A stretch of 64,000 nucleotides of DNA from Plumapathes pennacea. Its lineage: Eukaryota; Cnidaria; Anthozoa; Antipatharia; Myriopathidae. The stretch is taken from assembly GCA_964036295.1 (NCBI GenBank), contig OZ038469.1, forward strand, positions 11,527,591 through 11,591,590. Direction: 5' to 3'. Shown here one piece after another: positions 1-10,035 of the stretch. The position numbers and the translations under genes were made by a program. Each line of letters starts with the position of its first letter. The stretch's first letter is position 1. The notes beneath the pieces were generated by a model. That model was not told the DNA's origin. It was given only the letters and a program-made list of their open reading frames with translations, and did no database searches.

Positions 1-535
1 CACGTTATATATTTCTTTTTATAAAATAATTAGTCAAGTAAAATAGATCGCGTATCGCGTCAGCGTGTAATATTACACGGTTATTTAGCCAATCAGGGCG
101 CGCGTAGTATCATAGTTATTTTATAATTTGAAAATCCAAGATTGCGTCCAGAACTGTGTTGGATCTGCCGTTCGATCGCTCGTCGCCGTTGTGGACACCA
201 TCTTGGATTTCAAACTTGAAAAAACTGCCGGAATGTTTTCAAGATTCGACTAAACGCATGCGCATCTCATGAAACTGCCCCTTTAGAGTGATTAGGTCCA
301 CACAGTCAGATACATATTTACATGTATACGAATACATACATACACCTGTTAAGGTTATATATACATATGGAAGTATACGCTTAATTTATACCTCTTCTAT
401 ATTACCCTAACCCCTAACCCTTAAACCCAATGGCCTTTAATTATTAGAGCTGTTGTGCACACTACAGAGAAGGTTCTTCAAATGTGTCTCTTTTTATGCT
501 TCGAGTACTAAGTCGACATAAATTCTTCTCCTTAG
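1..535. other. Intronic/flanking sequence upstream of ependymin copy A exon
   Basis: No coding exon was found here. Positions 60-115 resemble a MITE end (a TTACACGG stretch followed by a GCCAATCAGGGCGCGCG stretch, typical of short palindromic elements). Positions 400-425 hold a short CCCTAACCCC run that is too short to be a telomere tract. The segment most likely belongs to the intron preceding the exon at 536. Confidence 0.4.
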
Positions 536-3191
536 ATAACACTGCCGTGATGATAATGATGGCTGAAGAAAGCTGTACGCCCGCCCTCATCATTGCGAAG
601 GCCGCCGGCCATACCTCAGTCATGACGTAAGTACATTGAGCCAATTTCGGATGGTTATTGAAGGTAATCATATGGTTACTTCAGTTTTGCGTTTGCTACG
701 TTTTCTTTTCTCTTGCTCTTTCGTCCCCTCAGAAATCATTTTACTTGAGCAACTATTTCAGTCGGATAAAAAACATTGTTTATCGAGACGTAGCGATTAA
801 AATGAGGCATTTTAAAAAATATCTGTACCTGGTTGTTCAAAGCCCAATAAGCTATTACCTTTGGATTAACCTATTTCATTTTCTCAACCCTTCGGCCAAG
901 AAACTGCAGGATTTTTTTCTTTTTATTGCTCGCGGGGTGTGGCCCCGGCGAGCTTAAAAATGGAGTTTTTTTTTCTTCTGGGTCGAGAATCAGCACACGG
1001 TGATTGGTTCATATGATCACGTGATATGCGATGACGTAGACCGCCGCCCGGTTGGCTCAGTTGGTTGAGTGCCGGTCTTTCGTGCGGGAGGTCGCGGGTT
1101 CGAACCCCGGCCGGACCAGCACTCAGGGTCTTAAAATAATTGAAGAGAAGATGCTGCCTTTGTTTCTAACAGCAGATGGTAAGATCTTCACTTGGCTCGG
1201 CTGAATACGTAAAATGGCGGTCCCGTCTCCCTATACTTCTATACTTGATGACAGGGGGGACGTAAAAGAACCACTGAGGACGTAAACAAATCTCTGGCAG
1301 TGACCACCCTCAGTGCCTGTTCTCCACAGTAATATGGCGAAGTCAAATTGTCGCTGAAAAGCCCCTTGAGGGGAGCATCAATAAAAATATGTATGTATGT
1401 ATGTATGTAATTGACTTCGCTAAACAACTCGAGATGTGGCCAGTGAATTGCTCGTTACTTGTGTGTAAAAGTTAACTGCATCCCATCCAAACTCAACACC
1501 ATTGGGCTCTGTAGAACATGCACGGATAAATTGGACTTTAGGGAACGATTTTGGCTTGCATTCTTTAGTTCACCGCGGAAGCTTTGAGAATAGCCGTAAA
1601 CTAAATGTTTGATGGATACCGCTCGGGGATTGCAAATTTCTCTGTCGCCGCTAAATATTTAGTCCCGACGAAACTTTCTGTGGCGGCACGAAATACTTCT
1701 GGGAAGATAACAGGCCGAAAACGGAAACCAAAGCTACGATGAGCTTTAGCCGCAAAACAATGGCGATTTATGCTTTACTTTGTACATGACATCTGTTGCC
1801 TCATAAAATTCTTCTGCTTATCGTACTTTGCCTGTTGAAATGTTTCTTTCATTCGATCATGTAGCCTTTGTTTCGCAACGGTCATTGTATACCAGATATG
1901 AAAAATACACCGAAATAGTCCTGAGCATTGAGTTTGCAGTTCACAAATGACTGAACACACTGTGAACAAAACCGCAATAATGTTGACGTAAACAAGTGTC
2001 GTGTTACATTCCTCGCTTGTTACAGAACACGAAAACTCAAAAGCCTGATAGAAGAAACGTATTCAGTTAATAAAAGAAAACACAAAAGTATTGAAGCGAA
2101 GGCTGGATTAATCGTGGCCTCTCGTTAGAAATAAGAGTCGAAGTCAAACTGTCAAAAATCAATTGTGCATAAAAAGATATGTCACGCATTCTCAAAATGC
2201 AGGGTCGCTCAACCTTTAAGAAGCAAGTGTATGAGTGTTATGATAATTTATAGTTTAATCAGGTTTCATTTGAGCAAGGTGTCAACAGCCAAGTTCTCTA
2301 TAACTGTGATATTTTTCTGGTGAGAAACTGGAAGTCTCTCTTGGGAGTTCCACTCTTGTCCCTACTTTCCATTTTAGTATATTCTGGTCTCGACGCAACT
2401 CACGCCGCGAGCTCACTGGCAATGCCAGTCTAGTTTTTTTTATTAAAAACTAACTAAAAGGTCTTGCCAGCTCAAAACATACTTTTGGAAGTCATGAGTT
2501 GTGAACAAAGTCTTCCCATTTTCAAGATGTCAAAGAAGTTTGGACCTAATCTAGGATTAGTCTAATCGTACTTTGAACAACTAGTCGTTTAGCATTCTAT
2601 GGCATCTAAGGACGACACTGCAGAAATACGTTTTTCGGCCGTGCGGTCACCTTATATTTAGTCAGCGGTCATTGCACAAAACTGTGGACTCAAATACGAA
2701 TTTTGTAGTTCAATGTAACGTTCGTAAACCTCGAAACGTATAGCCAAGAAACTTAATATAAGTTGAATGCATTTCCTAACAACATAAGTTTTTCACAAGA
2801 AAATTAGGCTTGCACACGATGTGAAATTTTAGCCCGAATTAGAAGAGGTTAGACACCCATGGCAACGAACGTTAAACGACGGAAATGACGTCAATAACGT
2901 ATTAACGTATTAATAACGACGGAAGTGACGTCAATAACGTATTTCCGCGGTGTTTCAAAGGACACAACTAGCAGACGTTGCGTTTCTTACATAGATTTTA
3001 TTTATTTCAGTTTCTTGGACACGGATACTGGTGTGGACGCAGATGCGTTTACTATTCCAGCAGAATGCGCGAATGCCGTTGACCTCAGTGCCAACGTCCG
3101 CAGAAGTTTTCAGCTCAAAGTGGCTAAAAAGAGGGGAATGGGCTGGGAAATCCCCAGCAGCAAGCGAGACCAGTCTTGGTTTAAACTGTAA
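536..3191 (+). CDS. Ependymin-related protein, copy A (3' part only)
   Basis: Last two coding exons of a secreted ependymin-family glycoprotein; the 5' exons lie before the window. Exons: 536-626 (acceptor CTTAG, donor GTAAGT) and 3011-3191 (acceptor TTTCAG, stop TAA). The exon phase and the residues AAGHTSVMTFLDT and GVDADAFTIP match exons 5 and 6 of copy B, with identical last residues (SSKRDQSWFKL). One Cys in each exon (ESC, AEC) corresponds to conserved family cysteines. The first codon is split so that, if the missing exon ends in A as in copies B and C, it reads Asn-Asn-Thr, an N-glycosylation sequon. The last exon is longer than in copy B by an insertion after AEC. The intron 627-3010 carries a SINE and a dispersed repeat. 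Family assignment rests on copies B and C and is good; function of cnidarian members is not established. Confidence 0.85.
1044..1410 (+). mobile_element. tRNA-derived SINE with (TGTA)n tail
   Basis: The head has a tRNA-like internal promoter: a box A-like TGGCTCAGTTGGTTGAGTG and a box B GGTTCGAACCC. The acceptor stem does not pair well, so this is not a functional tRNA gene. The body continues about 270 bases and ends in ATAAAAATATG followed by four TGTA units. It lies in the last intron of ependymin copy A. A degraded relative is at 61199-61436, sharing the ATCTCTGGCAGTGACC tail block. Confidence 0.75.
2037..2350 (+). repeat. Dispersed AT-rich repeat, copy 1
   Basis: Shares ordered blocks with 56150-56500: AAGCCTGATAGAAGAAA, GTCAAACTGTCAAAA, a TTTAATC(A/G)GGTTTCA block, GAGCAAGGTGTCAA and TTTTTCTGGTG(A/G)GAAACTG. 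Partial copies also occur at 5410-5590 and, in reverse, at 15786-16015, 27072-27300, 30665-30855 and 45195-45305. Confidence 0.65.
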
Positions 3192-3232
3192 CAGCCTCGC
3201 GCTCTCCTCTGTATTCCTTTACTGTTGTGTTT

Positions 3233-3238
3233 AATAAA
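3233..3238 (+). terminator. Poly(A) signal AATAAA of ependymin copy A
   Basis: AATAAA 42 bases after the stop codon, in a context (GTGTTTAATAAAGGAAGAGC) repeated after copy B. Confidence 0.8.
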
Positions 3239-3239
3239 G

Positions 3240-4179
3240 GAAGAGCTACAGTGAACTGAAAGACGTATTGTTAATTGAACTATCAATTTTCACTACCCCA
3301 CTCATATGTTTTCTTCCAAAACTTTTGAGGGGCTCTTGAATGTAAGCCAATGGGAGTAAAAAGGTTAAGATGGCAAAATGAGGCCGCATTGTGGCCTCAT
3401 CTAGTATGTCAATCAACGGGTTAAACATTTAAAATGTTGACTAGGCGCCGGGCAAATGGTGTCGCTTTAGAGTGCCGTTCTGTTAAATTTTGGGTCTCTC
3501 TAATTCACAAAAAACTGAATGCAGCATTCTTATAATTAAGCTGTCCCTCACTCCTATTTTCTGCGTACGTCTCTTTGATTAATCAATTGAACAATTCACA
3601 AAGAAATGCTGCAACATTTTATTATGCTGTCAAGTCCTTTTTCAATTTTCAATTATTGACACAGTGGACAAACATTTACCCTTCATAGTGTTTTTAGTAG
3701 AAAACAAAAACTTCGATTAAAAAATGTTATTTCTGAGTTGAGTGGTTGCATTGTCATGGAAATGCAAATGAAAACATAGTTGGACAGCTTGCGACTAATT
3801 AAAAACCTTAAAACTGCTTCCTCCCATAGAGCAAATTAACAACGATGTAAACAACAGTTGCGTAAACTAACTGGCGAGTCTATTATCCCTATTTTCATAG
3901 AAACAAGGGCAGTTTATTCATATATTTCTTATAGGCAATCAGTGCTCCCTGTTTTTTTGTTTGATTTGTTTTTGCTTTTACAGGCATTTAAACTTCGTGA
4001 AATATATGAAACAATTTAGCATTCTCACGATTAAATACATATGTTTCAAGTAACTTTCAATTTGCTTGTAAAGTCAATTTAACTTTGATTTTATTTATCA
4101 ACCATCAAAGCTCTTAAACAGTGGCGATTTAACAATACCTCAATAGTGTGGTTGTGTATACAGCTTCCAGCAGCAATGG
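3240..4179. other. Intergenic spacer with duplicated ependymin flank
   Basis: No gene seen. Blocks TAAACATTTAAA.TGTTGACT, CAACATTTTATTA.GCTGTCAAGTCC and GGACAAA recur in the same order at 7861-8050, upstream of copy C, and weakly at 8940-9130. The spacer was therefore duplicated along with the genes. Confidence 0.6.
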
Positions 4180-4187
4180 TATAAATA
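4180..4187 (+). promoter_or_regulatory. TATA box of ependymin copy B
   Basis: TATAAATA, 67 bases upstream of the predicted ATG; the likely cap site is near 4210. Confidence 0.65.
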
Positions 4188-4253
4188 CAAACTCCATTCA
4201 CTCAGACACAAGACAAGTTTGGAAGATTCCAGCACGTCGCGTTTACAACAACC

Positions 4254-7113
4254 ATGAAGAGTTTTGCAGTTCTCTTTGTTTTTGCCTGCATTACAGGTTC
4301 CTTTGGGAAACCAGTTGCTGATGACGATCGATGCCGTAAGTTTTCGTCCAGGTTACTCTTGTTCTTGTCCTTGTCCTAAAGTTCTTGTTCTTGTCCTTGT
4401 CCTAAAGTTCTTGTTCTTGTCCTTGCCCTTGCCCTTGCCCTTGTCCTTGTTTATGCCTATGTTATTACCCTTTACCTAATATTCTTGCCTTTATCCTTTT
4501 CTTTACCCTTGTCTTTGTCCATGTTTTTGTTCTTCTTGTCTTTTGCCTTAATCGACTTGTACTTTAAGTCAAATTGCCAAACGTTAGAAGATAAATTGAA
4601 GTGTTAAGTACAAAATTATTAATAATTTTACCTTTTCCTTGTACATTCAGATGCACACAGCACGTTCGTCTTTCTGTTAGCTCTTTCGCTTCCGATTCCC
4701 AGCTGCGTTATATCATGTGGAACAATCCACCATTCTTACATATTTTTATTTTTATTTTTGCAGAAGGCCCTGATCAACTTCATGGCCGCATGGTCGTGGT
4801 AAGGAGACGTACATTTGGGCCTCGTGGCGGTTTGAAGGGCCGAGAGAAAAACACAATGAGATCAGTAAAAAGGAGTTAGATTCAACCATTTTGGCATTTA
4901 GCTGACAAAGCGTTGTTCTCCTAATTTTTTTTCTTTTTAGGTAGCCGACGATGGAGCTATCACCGAGATGAACTTTCAGGCCGATAACCATCAGAAAGCT
5001 CAGCGCTACACTTCACATACCCACAATTTGAAGTTTGACTCGATTTTGCTGTACCAAACGGTAAATACGTACTCGAGCCGTTAAAACTAGAGGAACACAG
5101 CGAAGATTTAAACCTACAATAAGTAAGCTTTTTCAGTTACATTTTTACACCTCATTTTAAGAAAATAATCATTGAGACAGTGAAAATAATCACTTTGTGT
5201 ATGCTGTTACTTCAGAAGCACTTGCAATAGAGCAGCATCAAATCGTTTGGAACTCAACGCAATTATCCCACGCCTGTCTTACACTTTCTGAAAACTCTAA
5301 TTTATTCTCTTAACCTGAACTCTTATCAGGAATATAGAGAGATATACATGGAAACACGGCCTTTTTGTTCGGATGAAGTTTCTTTCGAAGAAGTTTTAAT
5401 GCGACTGAGTTACAAGCTCATGATGCAGATTCTCTCAACCTTTTAAGAAGAAAATGTATGAGTGATGTAGTAAGACTTCCTAGTTTAATCAGTTTTCAAC
5501 TTAGCAAGGTATCGAACGCCAATTCTCCGTACTGTATGATATATTTTTGGTGAGAAACTGGAGGAGAAAATCGAAGTTGGTCACTCAAGCCGCATGTCAA
5601 CTGCAGATAGCCGCAGATAGCCGCTTAGATTGCTTAGATAATCGGACCAGGCGATACATTAAACTTATATTATATGACACCTCATTTCAGAGAAAACAGT
5701 ACACGCTTTATAATGACGGAAAGAACTGCTATGTCAGTAACATTGATCAGGAATACCAGCCCTTTGGCCTGCCCGCCAACTATCACCTCATTGGAGAAGG
5801 AGAACTTGCCGGAGAGCTGGAAATCCAAGCATATGGGTTTAAAGACAGTGAGTATAGCTAAAAAAAAGGACCATAAAATGATTAGATACTTGCTTCACAC
5901 AATCCTATATTAGCTACTTAGACACGCGCACACATTTAGAGTTGTTATGTGCATACAGTAACAAAGGTTTAAATAAATTTTTCGATGCTTCGAGTTCTGC
6001 TGACATTAATTTCTGACGTCAGATGCCTCTGCCGTGATGGTACTGATGGCCCAAGAAAGCTGCACGCCCGCAGTCATCATTGGGAAGGCCGCCGGCCATA
6101 CCGCAGTCTCGATGTAAGTACATAGAGCCATTTTTGGATGCTTGTTGAAAATAATTACTTTTGCTTTGTTTCCTTTTTTTTTTTTTTTTTTTTTTTTTTG
6201 TGTTTAATTCGTTTTTCTGATTACGTCCTCACAAACTTAGGAATATCCTTGACCAAACCGCAACAAAACCAAAGTAACGTGAGATCTTCTCATGTGGCGA
6301 TGTCGTTTTTTCTTGCATCACTGCTGATTGGTTTCTTTTCCAATGTAAAGCCAAATGCAATTTACTTTGGCTTCTGATTGGCTGAAAGTGTTTCTTTGAT
6401 TGGCGATGTACTTACTTTGGTCTTGGTTTTTGACAGGCATCCGAAAACCGCACAATTAACGCATCGGTCTGACCGTTAACTGATTTTGTGTATGACCGCC
6501 ACATTTTAGCTATAAAAACGGTGTTGTTTGTCAAATAGACAAAATTCACAGTCGCTACTTTTCATGCAGCCACTTTACAGAGCTCAAACCCAGCAAGTAG
6601 TTACTCATCGTTACTAGACTTACTTTGTTGACTTACGCTAGTACTGCTCTAATTGCGTTCCCTCAGTAATGAGCAATTTTTCGCGGATTTCGCAACCGTG
6701 AAAAAAATCGCGAAATTATAGTGTGTCGCAAAATTTTAAAACTCAAAATTAAATCGATCTTAAAGTGACCAAGCATGTAAAGTTTCGAAAATTGCGAAAA
6801 TTTAAGTGTAGCGAAAACTTCGTGTCATAAGGTATTTCAGGCAGCTAAAAATTGTGTTTATCAAGAAGCAGCGACGAATATGAACCTTTCTAACGAATAC
6901 CAAATATATTCCTTTAGCATTTTTTGTGGTACTCTTATTAAATTTTAATTTTGTTTCAGGTTCTTGGACACGGCGGCTGGTGTGGACGCAGATGCGTTCA
7001 CTATTCCAGCTGTCTGCGCCAAAGTTCCCGTGCGCAGGAGCATGGCTCAGAAAAGGGGAATGGGCTTGGTAATCCCCAGCAGCAAGCGAGACCAGTCTTG
7101 GTTTAAACTGTAA
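4254..7113 (+). CDS. Ependymin-related protein, copy B (complete, 212 aa)
   Basis: Six coding exons: 4254-4335, 4764-4798, 4941-5060, 5691-5847, 6023-6113, 6960-7113. All have GT-AG borders and the phases join into one 213-codon frame. The first 19 or so residues (MKSFAVLFVFACITGSFG) form a signal peptide. Ependymin landmarks follow in order: a PDQLHGRM segment, a beta-rich exon ending SILLYQT, YTLYNDGKNC, IGEGELAGELEIQAYG, then ESCTPAVIIG and PAVCAKV, giving four well-placed cysteines in the mature protein. Length suits the family (about 200-220 aa). The sequon Asn-Ala-Ser is built across the exon 4/5 junction. Ependymins are secreted, glycosylated and calcium-binding; related proteins occur in mucus and skeletal matrices of invertebrates, so an extracellular matrix role is possible but inferred. 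Intron 1 holds a TTGTCC-rich low-complexity tract. Confidence 0.9.
4358..4515 (+). repeat. Pyrimidine-rich TTGTCC/TTGCCC microsatellite
   Basis: Irregular runs of CTTGTCC, CTTGTT and CTTGCC units in intron 1 of ependymin copy B. Confidence 0.8.
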
Positions 7114-7154
7114 CAGCATTGTGCTCTCCTCTGTATTCATTTACTGCTGTGTTT

Positions 7155-7160
7155 AATAAA
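7155..7160 (+). terminator. Poly(A) signal AATAAA of ependymin copy B
   Basis: AATAAA 41 bases after the stop codon, in the same context as copy A. Confidence 0.8.
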
Positions 7161-8238
7161 GGAAGAGCTACAGTGAACTTGAGAGATTTTTATTGTGAAT
7201 TCTGACGCATGTCCCTATCGCTTCGCAATTATCTGTTTCAGTTTCTCACCCAATATATATCACTCGCATGAATTGCGGAGAGCTTGACAATTTTTATTCT
7301 TAATGCCTTGAGTAAAAACAGAGTCAGAGAGTTCAGAAAAACCTTAGTAATAATAAATTTTATTTGACGATTCGCCTGTGACATCCAAGATAGACGTTCT
7401 ACAAATTTTAAACATATATTAAGTTTTCATAAATAGAGTTTAATTACTTCAAGCCATAACTAGTGATCGCAATAAAACAACTTCTAAATTTCCTACGGTT
7501 ATTTTAAAAATATGAAATTTTACGAGTACTTTTTCTTTGTGTTAACTTGTTTTCTTGGTACTTTATTAAATATGACGTATGTTTGATTAAGATTTCCGCT
7601 CTCTTATCCTATTAAACAATTTACACATAAACCAATACAACGTTCTACTATTATAACTGACTGTCACCGTCCAAGTCATTTAACTGTTTTCTGCCAAAAG
7701 AGGACTTTTCTCAGTCAACTTAACTTACAAAAATGTAAACTCCTAACTGTCCAACGTAAAGGTGTCACCTCCATATGAATCTCCTGTAGAAACAGAGTTC
7801 ATGTTTTTGCCACGTTTTAAGTTAGAGGTCTGAGTGAGAGAAATATGCACAATAAAAAAGTTAAACATTTAAATTGTTGACTCAGCGGATAAATAGTGGC
7901 GTTTTAGGATGTTTTGTTAAATTTGTCTCTATTAATTGAGCAATTCGCGCAAGTAAATGAATGCAACATTTTATTAAGCTGTCAAGTCCTTCTTTAGCAT
8001 TTGATTGATAAAGCGGACAAATTATTTGCGCTTCAGAGTGTTTTGTAATAAGCCAGTACCTTCATAAATTAGGGAAAAAAAGAAATACATAAATAGGGAC
8101 TCTAACCACATCATGGAAATGCAACCAAATTGTACTGACTGTACTGGTTGTTCAAAGCTCGGTTAGATTTAAAACCTGGGTCATTTTGAGCCTGAAGATG
8201 ACCGGGTCCTGAATACAACTAAGTTACTAGCTATTTAA

Positions 8239-8341
8239 CAATTATTCGCCGAAGTGGAGGTGAATAGCGGTGGATATTTACCGAGCCGTTTCGGCGAGGT
8301 AAATATCCACCTCTATTCACCGACACTGAGGCGAATAATTG
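8239..8341. mobile_element. Near-perfect palindrome (MITE-like)
   Basis: CAATTATTCGCC on the left mirrors GGCGAATAATTG on the right. The inner arms GGTGAATAG..GGTGGATATTTACC and GGTAAATATCCACC..CTATTCACC are also inverted, around a short GAGCCGTTTCGGC centre. Confidence 0.7.
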
Positions 8342-8346
8342 TTTCA

Positions 8347-8538
8347 GTATATACCACACAAGTTTACTAGCCAATTCCCAAATAGCTTTTCTATTTCCGA
8401 CGAAAGTGGGCAAAACTTGGGTTCGCGCGCCATTTTGTTTTACCGGAAGCCGCCGGGAGGTGAATAGTACTTGATATTCCGAGATTGAGGAGCCAATCAG
8501 AGCGCGCGAAAAGCACTATTCACTTGTGTGGTATATAC
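8347..8538. mobile_element. MITE with GTATATACCACACAAGT terminal inverted repeats
   Basis: The 17-base ends GTATATACCACACAAGT and ACTTGTGTGGTATATAC (with one base of slack) enclose about 190 bases including CCAATCAGAGCGCGCGAAAA. A truncated copy in reverse orientation lies in an STX5 intron at 36171-36346. Confidence 0.75.
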
Positions 8539-9195
8539 TAATACCAAATATTGATTCTCAATTCCTAACAGTGAACATTTGTGGCATGTTCTGTCCTCCA
8601 AATTAAAAAAATAGAAAAGCTTTAGTCTGGGGACAAGAGACGCTTGTCTCTCTCTTCCCTTAAAATAAAGTATTTTATTGTTCGATTGTTTGCTGAGTTT
8701 GCCATGTTTGATGGTGCTTACGTGGGTAAGTTGGGTATTAATTGGGACTTAATTGATTTTGATTAAGTTTGCACGCCCTAAGATCTGATAATCATAATTA
8801 ATTAAAAGTTCTCGATACATTATCGCATTATTTATACAAGTAAAATATGACGCTTCAAAATAATTTATTAGATTTTGACATATGGGCGCTGTCTTGTCAC
8901 CCTTGCGCCCCATTTACTAATAATAAAACTGTCACACCCATAAGACGAGCAAATGTTTACACTTCAGAGGGCCTTGTTTAAATTTGCAGTTTTCTAAATT
9001 TTAAAACAATTTCCATAATAATTTTACACGCCACAACAACTGAAGTCCATTAAAATTATTGACACAGGTGACAAAGTCCTTTTAAGGCAATCCAAATTGC
9101 TGGAGACTTCTTAGCATAAACAGGTTGTCAAAGGGCCATTAAAGATGTCCACAATTAATTGACACAGCTTTTATCCACTTAATGAGCCTTGAGAA

Positions 9196-9202
9196 TATAA
9201 AG
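9196..9202 (+). promoter_or_regulatory. TATA box of ependymin copy C
   Basis: TATAAAG, 64 bases upstream of the ATG at 9266, a spacing similar to copy B. Confidence 0.6.
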
Positions 9203-9265
9203 CGGTAAGCCAAAAGTACCCGACTTCACTGACAATTTTGGAAGAATCCCGCGGGTCCTATAATC

Positions 9266-10002
9266 ATGCTGACTTTTGGAGTTCTCGTTCTTTGTGCCTC
9301 CCTTGCCTGCTCTTTGGGAAAGTCCATCGCCGATTCGCCTGTCCAGCGATGTTGTAATTATACTCAGTCTTTCTTGTACTCCGCTACTACAACAACTACC
9401 ACCACAACTACTACTACTATTACCACTACTACTACCACTACTACTAGAGTGATTTCAATAAACCCATGAAACAGATACTACACTATTAGAGACTATTAGA
9501 GACACGTACACACTCCATGTAGATGTCAGACTATACGGCAATGGACTGTTTATTTGCCACCGGAAATTCTTCTCAAAAACCCCTACGTAAAACTCACAGT
9601 AAACTAGACTCTTGCCCATCTAATGTTAGGAAACAATGTGGGCACTTGATTGGCGTGTTAAGCTGTGCAAGAGGAACCTAGAATTGTCATTTTCCGCGTA
9701 ATTTGCAAAACTAATGAGCCTGCATGCACTACTGGCATTTGGTCGGTGAAAGGACAAGAAATTGCCTTGAGTTGAAGTCGACTCGCATGTTTTTAGTGAC
9801 GTTCCGTAGATATGTCTTCAATATATTTGTATCGATGCGGACATTAACACTTGCTAGCGGTCGGATTGCGGCCACTTCGGATATTCGATTTCCCAATATC
9901 GCGACATTTTGTTTCGAATCAAAGATATAGACAAATACTCTCTACTAGATACTAGTACACCCTCACTAATAAAAACTGTTTCACGGGTTTATTGAAATCA
10001 CT

Positions 10003-10035
<33 letters not shown>

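Larger units (their letters stand above)
7161..9195. other. Intergenic spacer between ependymin copies B and C
   Basis: No coding exon recognised. It contains the duplicated ependymin 5' flank (7861-8050 and more weakly 8940-9130) and the palindromic elements listed separately at 8239-8538. Confidence 0.5.

Noticed and set aside
401..425. Interstitial telomere repeat
   Set aside because: Only about three imperfect CCCTAA units.
1044..1120. Functional tRNA gene
   Set aside because: Box A and B are present but the acceptor stem does not pair and a long SINE body with a microsatellite tail follows.
8239..8541. CRISPR-like or operator palindromes
   Set aside because: The repeats are transposon-type inverted ends in a eukaryotic genome, not spaced direct repeats.
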